From NCBI GenBank assembly GCA_945910005.1, contig OX246749.1, forward strand, positions 23,793,097 through 23,857,096: a DNA stretch of 64,000 nt, in the 5' to 3' direction. The stretch's first letter is position 1, and the number at the start of each line of letters is the position of its first letter. Both the position numbers and the translations under genes were made by a program. Source of the DNA: Isoperla grammatica. Its lineage: Eukaryota; Arthropoda; Insecta; Plecoptera; Perlodidae. The notes beneath the pieces were generated by a model. It did no database searches, was not told the DNA's origin, and saw only the letters and a program-made list of their open reading frames with translations. Below, in pieces: positions 30,528-45,500 of this stretch.

Positions 30528-33500
30528 ATCTTCGTTGTCACGTGACTGGGCTAACCTGATCATTAGGAATAAGGATTTCAGTCTTCGTTGTCACGTGACT
30601 GGACTCCTCTGATCATTAGGAATAAGGATTTCAGTCTTCGTTGTCACGTGACTGGACTCCTCTGATCATTAGGAATAAGGATTTCAGTCTTCGTTGTCAC
30701 GTGACTGGACACCTCTGATCATTAGGAATAAGGATTTCAGTCTTCGTTGTCACGTGACTGGGCTCCTCTGATCATTAGGAATAAGGATTTCAGTCTTCGT
30801 TGTCACGTGACTGGGCTCCTCTGATCATTAGGAATAAGGATTTCAGTCTTCGTTGTCACGTGACTGGGCTCCTCTGATCATTAGGAATAAGGATTTCAGT
30901 CTTCGTTGTCACGTGACTGGGCTCCTCTGATCATTAGGAATAAGGATTTCAGTCTTCGTTGTCACGTGACTGGACTCCTCTGATCATTAGGAATAATGAT
31001 TTCAGTCTTCGTTGTCACGTGACTGGACTCCTCTGATCATTAGGAATAAGGATTTCAGTCTTCGTTGTCACGTGACTGGACTCCTCTGATCATTAGGAAT
31101 AAGGATTTCAGTCTTCGTTGTCACGTGACTGGACACCTCTGATCATTAGGAATAAGGATTTCAGTCTTCGTTGTCACGTGACTGGACTCCTCTGATCATT
31201 AGGAATAAGGATTTCAGTCTTCGTTGTCACGTGACTGGACACCTCTGATCATTAGGAATAAGGATTTCAGTCTTCGTTGTCACGTGACTGGACTCCTCTG
31301 ATCATTAGGAATAAGGATTTCAGTCTTCGTTGTCACGTGACTGGGCTAACCTGATCATTAGGAATAAGGATTTCAGTCTTCGTTGTCACGTGACTGGACT
31401 CCTCTGATCATTAGGAATAAGGATTTCAGTCTTCGTTGTCACGTGACTGGACTCCTCTGATCATTAGGAATAAGGATTTCAGTCTTCGTTGTCACGTGAC
31501 TGGGCTAACCTGATCATTAGGAATAAGGATTTCAGTCTTCGTTGTCACGTGACTGGACTCCTCTGATCATTAGGAATAAGGATTTCAGTCTTCGTTGTCA
31601 CGTGACTGGGCTAACCTGATCATTAGGAATAAGGATTTCAGTCTTCGTTGTCACGTGACTGGACTCCTCTGATCATTAGGAATAAGGATTTCAGTCTTCG
31701 TTGTCACGTGACTGGACTCCTCTGATCATTAGGAATAAGGATTTCAGTCTTCGTTGTCACGTGACTGGGCTAACCTGATCATTAGGAATAAGGATTTCAG
31801 TCTTCGTTGTCACGTGACTGGACTCCTCTGATCATTAGGAATAAGGATTTCAGTCTTCGTTGTCACGTGACTGGACTCCTCTGATCATTAGGAATAAGGA
31901 TTTCAGTCTTCGTTGTCACGTGACTGGGCTAACCTGATCATTAGGAATAAGGATTTCAGTCTTCGTTGTCACGTGACTGGACTCCTCTGATCATTAGGAA
32001 TAAGGATTTCAGTCTTCGTTGTCACGTGACTGGACTCCTCTGATCATTAGGAATAAGGATTTCAGTCTTCGTTGTCACGTGACTGGGCTCCTCTGATCAT
32101 GAGGAATAAGGATTTCAGTCTTCGTTGTCACGTGACTGGACACCTCTGATCATTAGGAATAAGGATTTCAGTCTTCGTTGTCACGTGACTGGACTCCTCT
32201 GATCATTAGGAATAAGGATTTCAGTCTTCGTTGTCACGTGACTGGGCTAACCTGATCATTAGGAATAAGGATTTCAGTCTTCGTTGTCACGTGACTGGAC
32301 TCCTCTGATCATTAGGAATAAGGATTTCAGTCTTCGTTGTCACGTGACTGGACTCCTCTGATCATTAGGAATAAGGATTTCAGTCTTCGTTGTCACGTGA
32401 CTGGGCTAACCTGATCATTAGGAATAATGATTTCAGTCTTCGTTGTCACGTGACTGGGCTCCTCTGATCATTAGGAATAAGGATTTCAGTCTTCGTTGTC
32501 ACGTGACTGGACTCCTCTGATCATTAGGAATAAGGATTTCAGTCTTCGTTGTCACGTGACTGGGCTAACCTGATCATTAGGAATAATGATTTCAGTCTTC
32601 GTTGTCACGTGACTGGGCTCCTCTGATCATTAGGAATAAGGATTTCAGTCTTCGTTGTCACGTGACTGGGCTCCTCTGATCATTAGGAATAAGGATTTCA
32701 GTCTTCGTTGTCACGTGACTGGGCTAACCTGATCATTAGGAATAAGGATTTCAGTCTTCGTTGTCACGTGACTGGACACCTCTGATCATTAGGAATAAGG
32801 ATTTCAGTCTTCGTTGTCACGTGACTGGACTCCTCTGATCATTAGGAATAAGGATTTCAGTCTTCGTTGTCACGTGACTGGACTCCTCTGATCATTAGGA
32901 ATAAGGATTTCAGTCTTCGTTGTCACGTGACTGGACTCCTCTGATCATTAGGAATAAGGATTTCAGTCTTCGTTGTCACGTGACTGGACTCCTCTGATCA
33001 TTAGGAATAAGGATTTCAGTCTTCGTTGTCACGTGACTGGACACCTCTGATCATTAGGAATAAGGATTTCAGTCTTCGTTGTCACGTGACTGGACTCCTC
33101 TGATCATTAGGAATAAGGATTTCAGTCTTCGTTGTCACGTGACTGGACTCCTCTGATCATTAGGAATAAGGATTTCAGTCTTCGTTGTCACGTGACTGGA
33201 CTCCTCTGATCATTAGGAATAAGGATTTCAGTCTTCGTTGTCACGTGACTGGACACCTCTGATCATTAGGAATAAGGATTTCAGTCTTCGTTGTCACGTG
33301 ACTGGACTCCTCTGATCATTAGGAATAAGGATTTCAGTCTTCGTTGTCACGTGACTGGACTCCTCTGATCATTAGGAATAAGGATTTCAGTCTTCGTTGT
33401 CACGTGACTGGACTCCTCTGATCATTAGGAATAAGGATTTCAGTCTTCGTTGTCACGTGACTGGACTCCTCTGATCATTAGGAATAAGGATTTCAGTCTT

Positions 33501-36500
33501 CGTTGTCACGTGACTGGACTCCTCTGATCATTAGGAATAATGATTTCAGTCTTCGTTGTCAGGTGACTGGACTCCTCTGATCATTAGGAATAAGGATTTC
33601 AGTCTTCGTTGTCACGTGACTGGACTCCTCTGATCATTAGGAATAAGGATTTCAGTCTTCGTTGTCACGTGACTGGACTCCTCTGATCATTAGGAATAAG
33701 GATTTCAGTCTTCGTTGTCACGTGACTGGACACCTCTGATCATTAGGAATAAGGATTTCAGTCTTCGTTGTCACGTGACTGGGCTAACCTGATCATTAGG
33801 AATAAGGATTTCAGTCTTCGTTGTCACGTGACTGGACTCCTCTGATCATTAGGAATAAGGATTTCAGTCTTCGTTGTCACGTGACTGGACACCTCTGATC
33901 ATTAGGAATAAGGATTTCAGTCTTCGTTGTCACGTGACTGGACTCCTCTGATCATTAGGAATAAGGATTTCAGTCTTCGTTGTCACGTGACTGGACTCCT
34001 CTGATCATTAGGAATAAGGATTTCAGTCTTCGTTGTCAGGTGACTGGACTCCTCTGATCATTAGGAATAAGGATTTCAGTCTTCGTTGTCACGTGACTGG
34101 ACTCCTCTGATCATTAGGAATAATGATTTCAGTCTTCGTTGTCACGTGACTGGACTCCTCTGATCATTAGGAATAAGGATTTCAGTCTTCGTTGTCACGT
34201 GACTGGACTCCTCTGATCATTAGGAATAAGGATTTCAGTCTTCGTTGTCACGTGACTGGGCTAACCTGATCATTAGGAATAAGGATTTAATCCCTTCGTT
34301 GTCACGTGACTGGACTCCTCTGATCATTAGGAATAAGGATTTCAGTCTTCGTTGTCACGTGACTGGACTCCTCTGATCATTAGGAATAAGGATTTCAGTC
34401 TTCGTTGTCACGTGACTGGGCTCCTCTGATCATTAGGAATAAGGATTTCAGTCTTCGTTGTCACGTGACTGGACACCTCTGATCATTAGGAATAAGGATT
34501 TCAGTCTTCGTTGTCACGTGACTGGACACCTCTGATCATTAGGAATAAGGATTTCAGTCTTCGTTGTCACGTGACTGGACACCTCTGATCATTAGGAATA
34601 AGGATTTCAGTCTTCGTTGTCACGTGACTGGGCTCCTCTGATCATGAGGAATAAGGATTTCAGTCTTCGTTGTCACGTGACTGGACACCTCTGATCATTA
34701 GGAATAAGGATTTCAGTCTTCGTTGTCACGTGACTGGGCTCCTCTGATCATGAGGAATAAGGATTTCAGTCTTCGTTGTCACGTGACTGGGCTAACCTGA
34801 TCATTAGGAATAAGGATTTCAGTCTTCGTTGTCACGTGACTGGACTCCTCTGATCATTAGGAATAAGGATTTCAGTCTTCGTTGTCACGTGACTGGACTC
34901 CTCTGATCATTAGGAATAAGGATTTCAGTCTTCGTTGTCACGTGACTGGGCTAACCTGATCATTAGGAATAAGGATTTCAGTCTTCGTTGTCAGGTGACT
35001 GGACTCCTCTGATCATTAGGAATAAGGATTTCAGTCTTCGTTGTCACGTGACTGGACTCCTCTGATCATTAGGAATAAGGATTTCAGTCTTCGTTGTCAC
35101 GTGACTGGACTCCTCTGATCATTAGGAATAAGGATTTCAGTCTTCGTTGTCACGTGACTGGACTCCTCTGATCATTAGGAATAAGGATTTCAGTCTTCGT
35201 TGTCACGTGACTGGACTCCTCTGATCATTAGGAATAAGGATTTCAGTCTTCGTTGTCACGTGACTGGACTCCTCTGATCATGAGGAATAAGGATTTCAGT
35301 CTTCGTTGTCACGTGACTGGACTCCTCTGATCATTAGGAATAATGATTTCAGTCTTCGTTGTCAGGTGACTGGACTCCTCTGATCATTAGGAATAAGGAT
35401 TTCAGTCTTCGTTGTCACGTGACTGGGCTAACCTGATCATTAGGAATAAGGATTTCAGTCTTCGTTGTCACGTGACTGGACTCCTCTGATCATTAGGAAT
35501 AAGGATTTCAGTCTTCGTTGTCACGTGACTGGACTTCTCTGATCATTAGGAATAAGGATTTCAGTCTTCGTTGTCACGTGACTGGACACCTCTGATCATT
35601 AGGAATAAGGATTTCAGTCTTCGTTGTCAGGTGACTGGACTCCTCTGATCATTAGGAATAAGGATTTCAGTCTTCGTTGTCACGTGACTGGACTCCTCTG
35701 ATCATTAGGAATAAGGATTTCAGTCTTCGTTGTCACGTGACTGGACTCCTCTGATCATTAGGAATAAGGATTTCAGTCTTCGTTGTCACGTGACTGGGCT
35801 CCTCTGATCATTAGGAATAAGGATTTCAGTCTTCGTTGTCACGTGACTGGGCTCCTCTGATCATTAGGAATAAGGATTTCAGTCTTCGTTGTCACGTGAC
35901 TGGACTCCTCTGATCATTAGGAATAAGGATTTCAGTCTTCGTTGTCACGTGACTGGACTCCTCTGATCATTAGGAATAAGGATTTCAGTCTTCGTTGTCA
36001 CGTGACTGGGCTCCTCTGATCATTAGGAATAAGGATTTCAGTCTTCGTTGTCACGTGACTGGACTCCTCTGATCATTAGGAATAAGGATTTCAGTCTTCG
36101 TTGTCACGTGACTGGGCTAACCTGATCATTAGGAATAAGGATTTCAGTCTTCGTTGTCACGTGACTGGACTCCTCTGATCATTAGGAATAAGGATTTCAG
36201 TCTTCGTTGTCACGTGACTGGGCTAACCTGATCATTAGGAATAAGGATTTCAGTCTTCGTTGTCACGTGACTGGACTCCTCTGATCATTAGGAATAAGGA
36301 TTTCAGTCTTCGTTGTCACGTGACTGGACTCCTCTGATCATTAGGAATAAGGATTTCAGTCTTCGTTGTCACGTGACTGGACTCCTCTGATCATTAGGAA
36401 TAAGGATTTCAGTCTTCGTTGTCACGTGACTGGGCTAACCTGATCATTAGGAATAAGGATTTCAGTCTTCGTTGTCACGTGACTGGACTCCTCTGATCAT

Positions 36501-39500
36501 TAGGAATAAGGATTTCAGTCTTCGTTGTCACGTGACTGGACTCCTCTGATCATTAGGAATAAGGATTTCAGTCTTCGTTGTCACGTGACTGGGCTAACCT
36601 GATCATTAGGAATAAGGATTTCAGTCTTCGTTGTCACGTGACTGGACTCCTCTGATCATTAGGAATAAGGATTTCAGTCTTCGTTGTCACGTGACTGGGC
36701 TAACCTGATCATTAGGAATAAGGATTTCAGTCTTCGTTGTCACGTGACTGGGCTCCTCTGATCATTAGGAATAAGGATTTCAGTCTTCGTTGTCACGTGA
36801 CTGGACTCCTCTGATCATTAGGAATAAGGATTTCAGTCTTCGTTGTCACGTGACTGGACTCCTCTGATCATTAGGAATAATGATTTCAGTCTTCGTTGTC
36901 ACGTGACTGGACTCCTTTGATCATTAGGAATAAGGATTTCAGTCTTCGTTGTCACGTGACTGGGCTAACCTGATCATTAGGAATAAGGATTTCAGTCTTC
37001 GTTGTCACGTGACTGGACTCCTCTGATCATTAGGAATAAGGATTTCAGTCTTCGTTGTCACGTGACTGGACTCCTCTGATCATTAGGAATAAGGATTTCA
37101 GTCTTCGTTGTCACGTGACTGGACACCTCTGATCATTAGGAATAAGGATTTCAGTCTTCGTTGTCACGTGACTGGACACCTCTGATCATTAGGAATAAGG
37201 ATTTCAGTCTTCGTTGTCACGTGACTGGACTCCTCTGATCATTAGGAATAAGGATTTCAGTCTTCGTTGTCACGTGACTGGACTCCTCTGATCATTAGGA
37301 ATAAGGATTTCAGTCTTCGTTGTCACGTGACTGGGCTAACCTGATCATTAGGAATAAGGATTTCAGTCTTCGTTGTCACGTGACTGGACACCTCTGATCA
37401 TTAGGAATAAGGATTTCAGTCTTCGTTGTCACGTGACTGGACTCCTCTGATCATTAGGAATAAGGATTTCAGTCTTCGTTGTCACGTGACTGGACACCTC
37501 TGATCATTAGGAATAAGGATTTCAGTCTTCGTTGTCACGTGACTGGACTCCTCTGATCATTAGGAATAAGGATTTCAGTCTTCGTTGTCACGTGACTGGA
37601 CTCCTCTGATCATTAGGAATAAGGATTTCAGTCTTCGTTGTCACGTGACTGGGCTCCTCTGATCATTAGGAATAAGGATTTCAGTCTTCGTTGTCACGTG
37701 ACTGGGCTAACCTGATCATTAGGAATAAGGATTTCAGTCTTCGTTGTCACGTGACTGGACTAACCTGATCATTAGGAATAAGGATTTCAGTCTTCGTTGT
37801 CACGTGACTGGACTCCTCTGATCATTAGGAATAAGGATTTCAGTCTTCGTTGTCACGTGACTGGACACCTCTGATCATTAGGAATAAGGATTTCAGTCTT
37901 CGTTGTCACGTGACTGGACTCCTCTGATCATTAGGAATAAGGATTTCAGTCTTCGTTGTCACGTGACTGGGCTAACCTGATCATTAGGAATAAGGATTTC
38001 AGTCTTCGTTGTCACGTGACTGGGCTCCTCTGATCATTAGGAATAAGGATTTCAGTCTTCGTTGTCACGTGACTGGGCTCCTCTGATCATTAGGAATAAG
38101 GATTTCAGTCTTCGTTGTCACGTGACTGGACTCCTCTGATCATTAGGAATAAGGATTTCAGTTCTCGTTGTCAGGTGACTGGACTCCTCTGATCATTAGG
38201 AATAAGGATTTCAGTCTTCGTTGTCACGTGACTGGACTCCTCTGATCATTAGGAATAAGGATTTCAGTCTTCGTTGTCACGTGACTGGACTCCTCTGATC
38301 ATTAGGAATAAGGATTTCAGTCTTCGTTGTCACGTGACTGGACTCCTCTGATCATTAGGAATAAGGATTTCAGTCTTCGTTGTCACGTGACTGGGCTCCT
38401 CTGATCATTAGGAATAAGGATTTCAGTCTTCGTTGTCACGTGACTGGACTCCTCTGATCATTAGGAATAAGGATTTCAGTCTTCGTTGTCACGTGACTGG
38501 ACTCCTCTGATCATTAGGAATAAGGATTTCAGTCTTCGTTGTCACGTGACTGGGCTCCTCTGATCATTAGGAATAAGGATTTCAGTCTTCGTTGTCACGT
38601 GACTGGACTCCTCTGATCATTAGGAATAAGGATTTCAGTCTTCGTTGTCACGTGACTGGACTCCTCTGATCATTAGGAATAAGGATTTCAGTCTTCGTTG
38701 TCACGTGACTGGGCTCCTCTGATCATTAGGAATAAGGATTTCAGTCTTCGTTGTCACGTGACTGGGCTCCTCTGATCATTAGGAATAAGGATTTCAGTCT
38801 TCGTTGTCACGTGACTGGACTCCTCTGATCATTAGGAATAAGGATTTCAGTCTTCGTTGTCACGTGACTGGACTCCTCTGATCATTAGGAATAAGGATTT
38901 CAGTCTTCGTTGTCACGTGACTGGGCTCCTCTGATCATTAGGAATAAGGATTTCAGTCTTCGTTGTCACGTGACTGGACTCCTCTGATCATTAGGAATAA
39001 GGATTTCAGTCTTCGTTGTCACGTGACTGGGCTCCTCTGATCATTAGGAATAAGGATTTCAGTCTTCGTTGTCACGTGACTGGACTCCTCTGATCATTAG
39101 GAATAAGGATTTCAGTCTTCGTTGTCACGTGACTGGACTCCTCTGATCATTAGGAATAAGGATTTCAGTCTTCGTTGTCACGTGACTGGGCTCCTCTGAT
39201 CATTAGGAATAAGGATTTCAGTCTTCGTTGTCACGTGACTGGACTCCTCTGATCATTAGGAATAAGGATTTCAGTCTTCGTTGTCACGTGACTGGACTCC
39301 TCTGATCATTAGGAATAAGGATTTCAGTCTTCGTTGTCACGTGACTGGGCTCCTCTGATCATTAGGAATAAGGATTTCAGTCTTCGTTGTCACGTGACTG
39401 GACTCCTCTGATCATTAGGAATAAGGATTTCAGTCTTCGTTGTCAGGTGACTGGACTCCTCTGATCATTAGGAATAAGGATTTCAGTCTTCGTTGTCACG

Positions 39501-42500
39501 TGACTGGACTCCTCTGATCATTAGGAATAAGGATTTCAGTCTTCGTTGTCACGTGACTGGGCTCCTCTGATCATTAGGAATAATGATTTCAGTCTTCGTT
39601 GTCACGTGACTGGGCTCCTCTGATCATTAGGAATAAGGATTTCAGTCTTCGTTGTCACGTGACTGGGCTCCTCTGATCATTAGGAATAAGGATTTCAGTC
39701 TTCGTTGTCACGTGACTGGGCTCCTCTGATCATTAGGAATAAGGATTTCAGTCTTCGTTGTCACGTGACTGGGCTCCTCTGATCATTAGGAATAAGGATT
39801 TCAGTCTTCGTTGTCACGTGACTGGACTCCTCTGATCATTAGGAATAAGGATTTCAGTCTTCGTTGTCACGTGACTGGACTCCTCTGATCATTAGGAATA
39901 AGGATTTCAGTCTTCGTTGTCACGTGACTGGGCTCCTCTGATCATTAGGAATAAGGATTTCAGTCTTCGTTGTCACGTGACTGGACTCCTCTGATCATTA
40001 GGAATAAGGATTTCAGTCTTCGTTGTCACGTGACTGGGCTCCTCTGATCATTAGGAATAAGGATTTCAGTCTTCGTTGTCACGTGACTGGGCTCCTCTGA
40101 TCATTAGGAATAAGGATTTCAGTCTTCGTTGTCACGTGACTGGACTCCTCTGATCATTAGGAATAAGGATTTCAGTCTTCGTTGTCACGTGACTGGGCTC
40201 CTCTGATCATTAGGAATAAGGATTTCAGTCTTCGTTGTCACGTGACTGGACTCCTCTGATCATTAGGAATAAGGATTTCAGTCTTCGTTGTCACGTGACT
40301 GGGCTCCTCTGATCATTAGGAATAAGGATTTCAGTCTTCGTTGTCACGTGACTGGACACCTCTGATCATTAGGAATAAGGATTTCAGTCTTCGTTGTCAC
40401 GTGACTGGACTCCTCTGATCATTAGGAATAAGGATTTCAGTCTTCGTTGTCAGGTGACTGGACTCCTCTGATCATTAGGAATAAGGATTTCAGTCTTCGT
40501 TGTCACGTGACTGGACTCCTCTGATCATTAGGAATAATGATTTCAGTCTTCGTTGTCACGTGACTGGACTCCTCTGATCATTAGGAATAAGGATTTCAGT
40601 CTTCGTTGTCACGTGACTGGACTCCTCTGATCATTAGGAATAAGGATTTCAGTCTTCGTTGTCACGTGACTGGGCTAACCTGATCATTAGGAATAAGGAT
40701 TTCAGTCTTCGTTGTCACGTGACTGGACTCCTCTGATCATTAGGAATAAGGATTTCAGTCTTCGTTGTCACGTGACTGGACTCCTCTGATCATTAGGAAT
40801 AAGGATTTCAGTCTTCGTTGTCACGTGACTGGGCTCCTCTGATCATTAGGAATAAGGATTTCAGTCTTCGTTGTCACGTGACTGGACACCTCTGATCATT
40901 AGGAATAAGGATTTCAGTCTTCGTTGTCACGTGACTGGACACCTCTGATCATTAGGAATAAGGATTTCAGTCTTCGTTGTCACGTGACTGGACACCTCTG
41001 ATCATTAGGAATAAGGATTTCAGTCTTCGTTGTCACGTGACTGGGCTCCTCTGATCATGAGGAATAAGGATTTCAGTCTTCGTTGTCACGTGACTGGACA
41101 CCTCTGATCATTAGGAATAAGGATTTCAGTCTTCGTTGTCACGTGACTGGGCTCCTCTGATCATGAGGAATAAGGATTTCAGTCTTCGTTGTCACGTGAC
41201 TGGGCTAACCTGATCATTAGGAATAAGGATTTCAGTCTTCGTTGTCACGTGACTGGACTCCTCTGATCATTAGGAATAAGGATTTCAGTCTTCGTTGTCA
41301 CGTGACTGGACTCCTCTGATCATTAGGAATAAGGATTTCAGTCTTCGTTGTCACGTGACTGGGCTAACCTGATCATTAGGAATAAGGATTTCAGTCTTCG
41401 TTGTCAGGTGACTGGACTCCTCTGATCATTAGGAATAAGGATTTCAGTCTTCGTTGTCACGTGACTGGACTCCTCTGATCATTAGGAATAAGGATTTCAG
41501 TCTTCGTTGTCACGTGACTGGACTCCTCTGATCATTAGGAATAAGGATTTCAGTCTTCGTTGTCACGTGACTGGACTCCTCTGATCATTAGGAATAAGGA
41601 TTTCAGTCTTCGTTGTCACGTGACTGGACTCCTCTGATCATTAGGAATAAGGATTTCAGTCTTCGTTGTCACGTGACTGGACTCCTCTGATCATTAGGAA
41701 TAAGGATTTCAGTCTTCGTTGTCAGGTGACTGGACACCTCTGATCATTAGGAATAAGGATTTCAGTCTTCGTTGTCACGTGACTGGACTCCTCTGATCAT
41801 TAGGAATAAGGATTTCAGTCTTCGTTGTCACGTGACTGGACTCCTCTGATCATTAGGAATAAGGATTTCAGTCTTCGTTGTCAGGTGACTGGACTCCTCT
41901 GATCATTAGGAATAAGGATTTCAGTCTTCGTTGTCACGTGACTGGACTCCTCTGATCATTAGGAATAAGGATTTCAGTCTTCGTTGTCACGTGACTGGAC
42001 TCCTCTGATCATTAGGAATAAGGATTTCAGTCTTCGTTGTCACGTGACTGGACTCCTCTGATCATGAGGAATAAGGATTTCAGTCTTCGTTGTCACGTGA
42101 CTGGACTCCTCTGATCATTAGGAATAAGGATTTCAGTCTTCGTTGTCACGTGACTGGACTCCTCTGATCATTAGGAATAAGGATTTCAGTCTTCGTTGTC
42201 ACGTGACTGGACTCCTCTGATCATGAGGAATAAGGATTTCAGTCTTCGTTGTCACGTGACTGGACTCCTCTGATCATTAGGAATAATGATTTCAGTCTTC
42301 GTTGTCAGGTGACTGGACTCCTCTGATCATTAGGAATAAGGATTTCAGTCTTCGTTGTCACGTGACTGGGCTAACCTGATCATTAGGAATAAGGATTTCA
42401 GTCTTCGTTGTCACGTGACTGGACTCCTCTGATCATTAGGAATAAGGATTTCAGTCTTCGTTGTCACGTGACTGGACTTCTCTGATCATTAGGAATAAGG

Positions 42501-45500
42501 ATTTCAGTCTTCGTTGTCACGTGACTGGACACCTCTGATCATTAGGAATAAGGATTTCAGTCTTCGTTGTCAGGTGACTGGACTCCTCTGATCATTAGGA
42601 ATAAGGATTTCAGTCTTCGTTGTCACGTGACTGGACTCCTCTGATCATTAGGAATAAGGATTTCAGTCTTCGTTGTCACGTGACTGGACTCCTCTGATCA
42701 TTAGGAATAAGGATTTCAGTCTTCGTTGTCACGTGACTGGACTCCTCTGATCATTAGGAATAAGGATTTCAGTCTTCGTTGTCACGTGACTGGGCTAACC
42801 TGATCATTAGGAATAAGGATTTCAGTCTTCGTTGTCACGTGACTGGACTCCTCTGATCATTAGGAATAAGGATTTCAGTCTTCGTTGTCACGTGACTGGG
42901 CTAACCTGATCATTAGGAATAAGGATTTCAGTCTTCGTTGTCACGTGACTGGACTCCTCTGATCATTAGGAATAAGGATTTCAGTCTTCGTTGTCACGTG
43001 ACTGGACTCCTCTGATCATTAGGAATAAGGATTTCAGTCTTCGTTGTCACGTGACTGGACTCCTCTGATCATTAGGAATAAGGATTTCAGTCTTCGTTGT
43101 CACGTGACTGGGCTAACCTGATCATTAGGAATAAGGATTTCAGTCTTCGTTGTCACGTGACTGGACTCCTCTGATCATTAGGAATAAGGATTTCAGTCTT
43201 CGTTGTCACGTGACTGGACTCCTCTGATCATTAGGAATAAGGATTTCAGTCTTCGTTGTCACGTGACTGGGCTAACCTGATCATTAGGAATAAGGATTTC
43301 AGTCTTCGTTGTCACGTGACTGGACTCCTCTGATCATTAGGAATAAGGATTTCAGTCTTCGTTGTCACGTGACTGGGCTAACCTGATCATTAGGAATAAG
43401 GATTTCAGTCTTCGTTGTCACGTGACTGGGCTCCTCTGATCATTAGGAATAAGGATTTCAGTCTTCGTTGTCACGTGACTGGACTCCTCTGATCATTAGG
43501 AATAAGGATTTCAGTCTTCGTTGTCACGTGACTGGACTCCTCTGATCATTAGGAATAATGATTTCAGTCTTCGTTGTCACGTGACTGGACTCCTTTGATC
43601 ATTAGGAATAAGGATTTCAGTCTTCGTTGTCACGTGACTGGGCTAACCTGATCATTAGCAATAAGGATTTCAGTCTTCGTTGTCACGTGACTGGACTCCT
43701 CTGATCATTAGGAATAAGGATTTCAGTCTTCGTTGTCACGTGACTGGACTCCTCTGATCATTAGGAATAAGGATTTCAGTCTTCGTTGTCACGTGACTGG
43801 ACACCTCTGATCATTAGGAATAAGGATTTCAGTCTTCGTTGTCACGTGACTGGACACCTCTGATCATTAGGAATAAGGATTTCAGTCTTCGTTGTCACGT
43901 GACTGGACTCCTCTGATCATTAGGAATAAGGATTTCAGTCTTCGTTGTCACGTGACTGGACTCCTCTGATCATTAGGAATAAGGATTTCAGTCTTCGTTG
44001 TCACGTGACTGGGCTAACCTGATCATTAGGAATAAGGATTTCAGTCTTCGTTGTCACGTGACTGGACACCTCTGATCATTAGGAATAAGGATTTCAGTCT
44101 TCGTTGTCACGTGACTGGACTCCTCTGATCATTAGGAATAAGGATTTCAGTCTTCGTTGTCACGTGACTGGACACCTCTGATCATTAGGAATAAGGATTT
44201 CAGTCTTCGTTGTCACGTGACTGGACTCCTCTGATCATTAGGAATAAGGATTTCAGTCTTCGTTGTCACGTGACTGGACTCCTCTGATCATTAGGAATAA
44301 GGATTTCAGTCTTCGTTGTCACGTGACTGGGCTCCTCTGATCATTAGGAATAAGGATTTCAGTCTTCGTTGTCACGTGACTGGGCTAACCTGATCATTAG
44401 GAATAAGGATTTCAGTCTTCGTTGTCACGTGACTGGACTAACCTGATCATTAGGAATAAGGATTTCAGTCTTCGTTGTCACGTGACTGGACTCCTCTGAT
44501 CATTAGGAATAAGGATTTCAGTCTTCGTTGTCACGTGACTGGACACCTCTGATCATTAGGAATAAGGATTTCAGTCTTCGTTGTCACGTGACTGGACTCC
44601 TCTGATCATTAGGAATAAGGATTTCAGTCTTCGTTGTCACGTGACTGGGCTCCTCTGATCATTAGGAATAAGGATTTCAGTCTTCGTTGTCACGTGACTG
44701 GACACCTCTGATCATTAGGAATAAGGATTTCAGTCTTCGTTGTCACGTGACTGGGCTCCTCTGATCATTAGGAATAAGGATTTCAGTCTTCGTTGTCACG
44801 TGACTGGACTCCTCTGATCATTAGGAATAAGGATTTCAGTCTTCGTTGTCACGTGACTGGACACCTCTGATCATTAGGAATAAGGATTTCAGTCTTCGTT
44901 GTCACGTGACTGGACACCTCTGATCATTAGGAATAAGGATTTCAGTCTTCGTTGTCACGTGACTGGGCTCCTCTGATCATTAGGAATAAGGATTTCAGTC
45001 TTCGTTGTCACGTGACTGGACTCCTCTGATCATTAGGAATAAGGATTTCAGTCTTCGTTGTCACGTGACTGGGCTAACCTGATCATTAGGAATAAGGATT
45101 TCAGTCTTCGTTGTCACGTGACTGGGCTCCTCTGATCATTAGGAATAAGGATTTCAGTCTTCGTTGTCACGTGACTGGGCTCCTCTGATCATTAGGAATA
45201 AGGATTTCAGTCTTCGTTGTCACGTGACTGGACTCCTCTGATCATTAGGAATAAGGATTTCAGTTCTCGTTGTCAGGTGACTGGACTCCTCTGATCATTA
45301 GGAATAAGGATTTCAGTCTTCGTTGTCACGTGACTGGACTCCTCTGATCATTAGGAATAAGGATTTCAGTCTTCGTTGTCACGTGACTGGACTCCTCTGA
45401 TCATTAGGAATAAGGATTTCAGTCTTCGTTGTCACGTGACTGGACTCCTCTGATCATTAGGAATAAGGATTTCAGTCTTCGTTGTCACGTGACTGGGCTC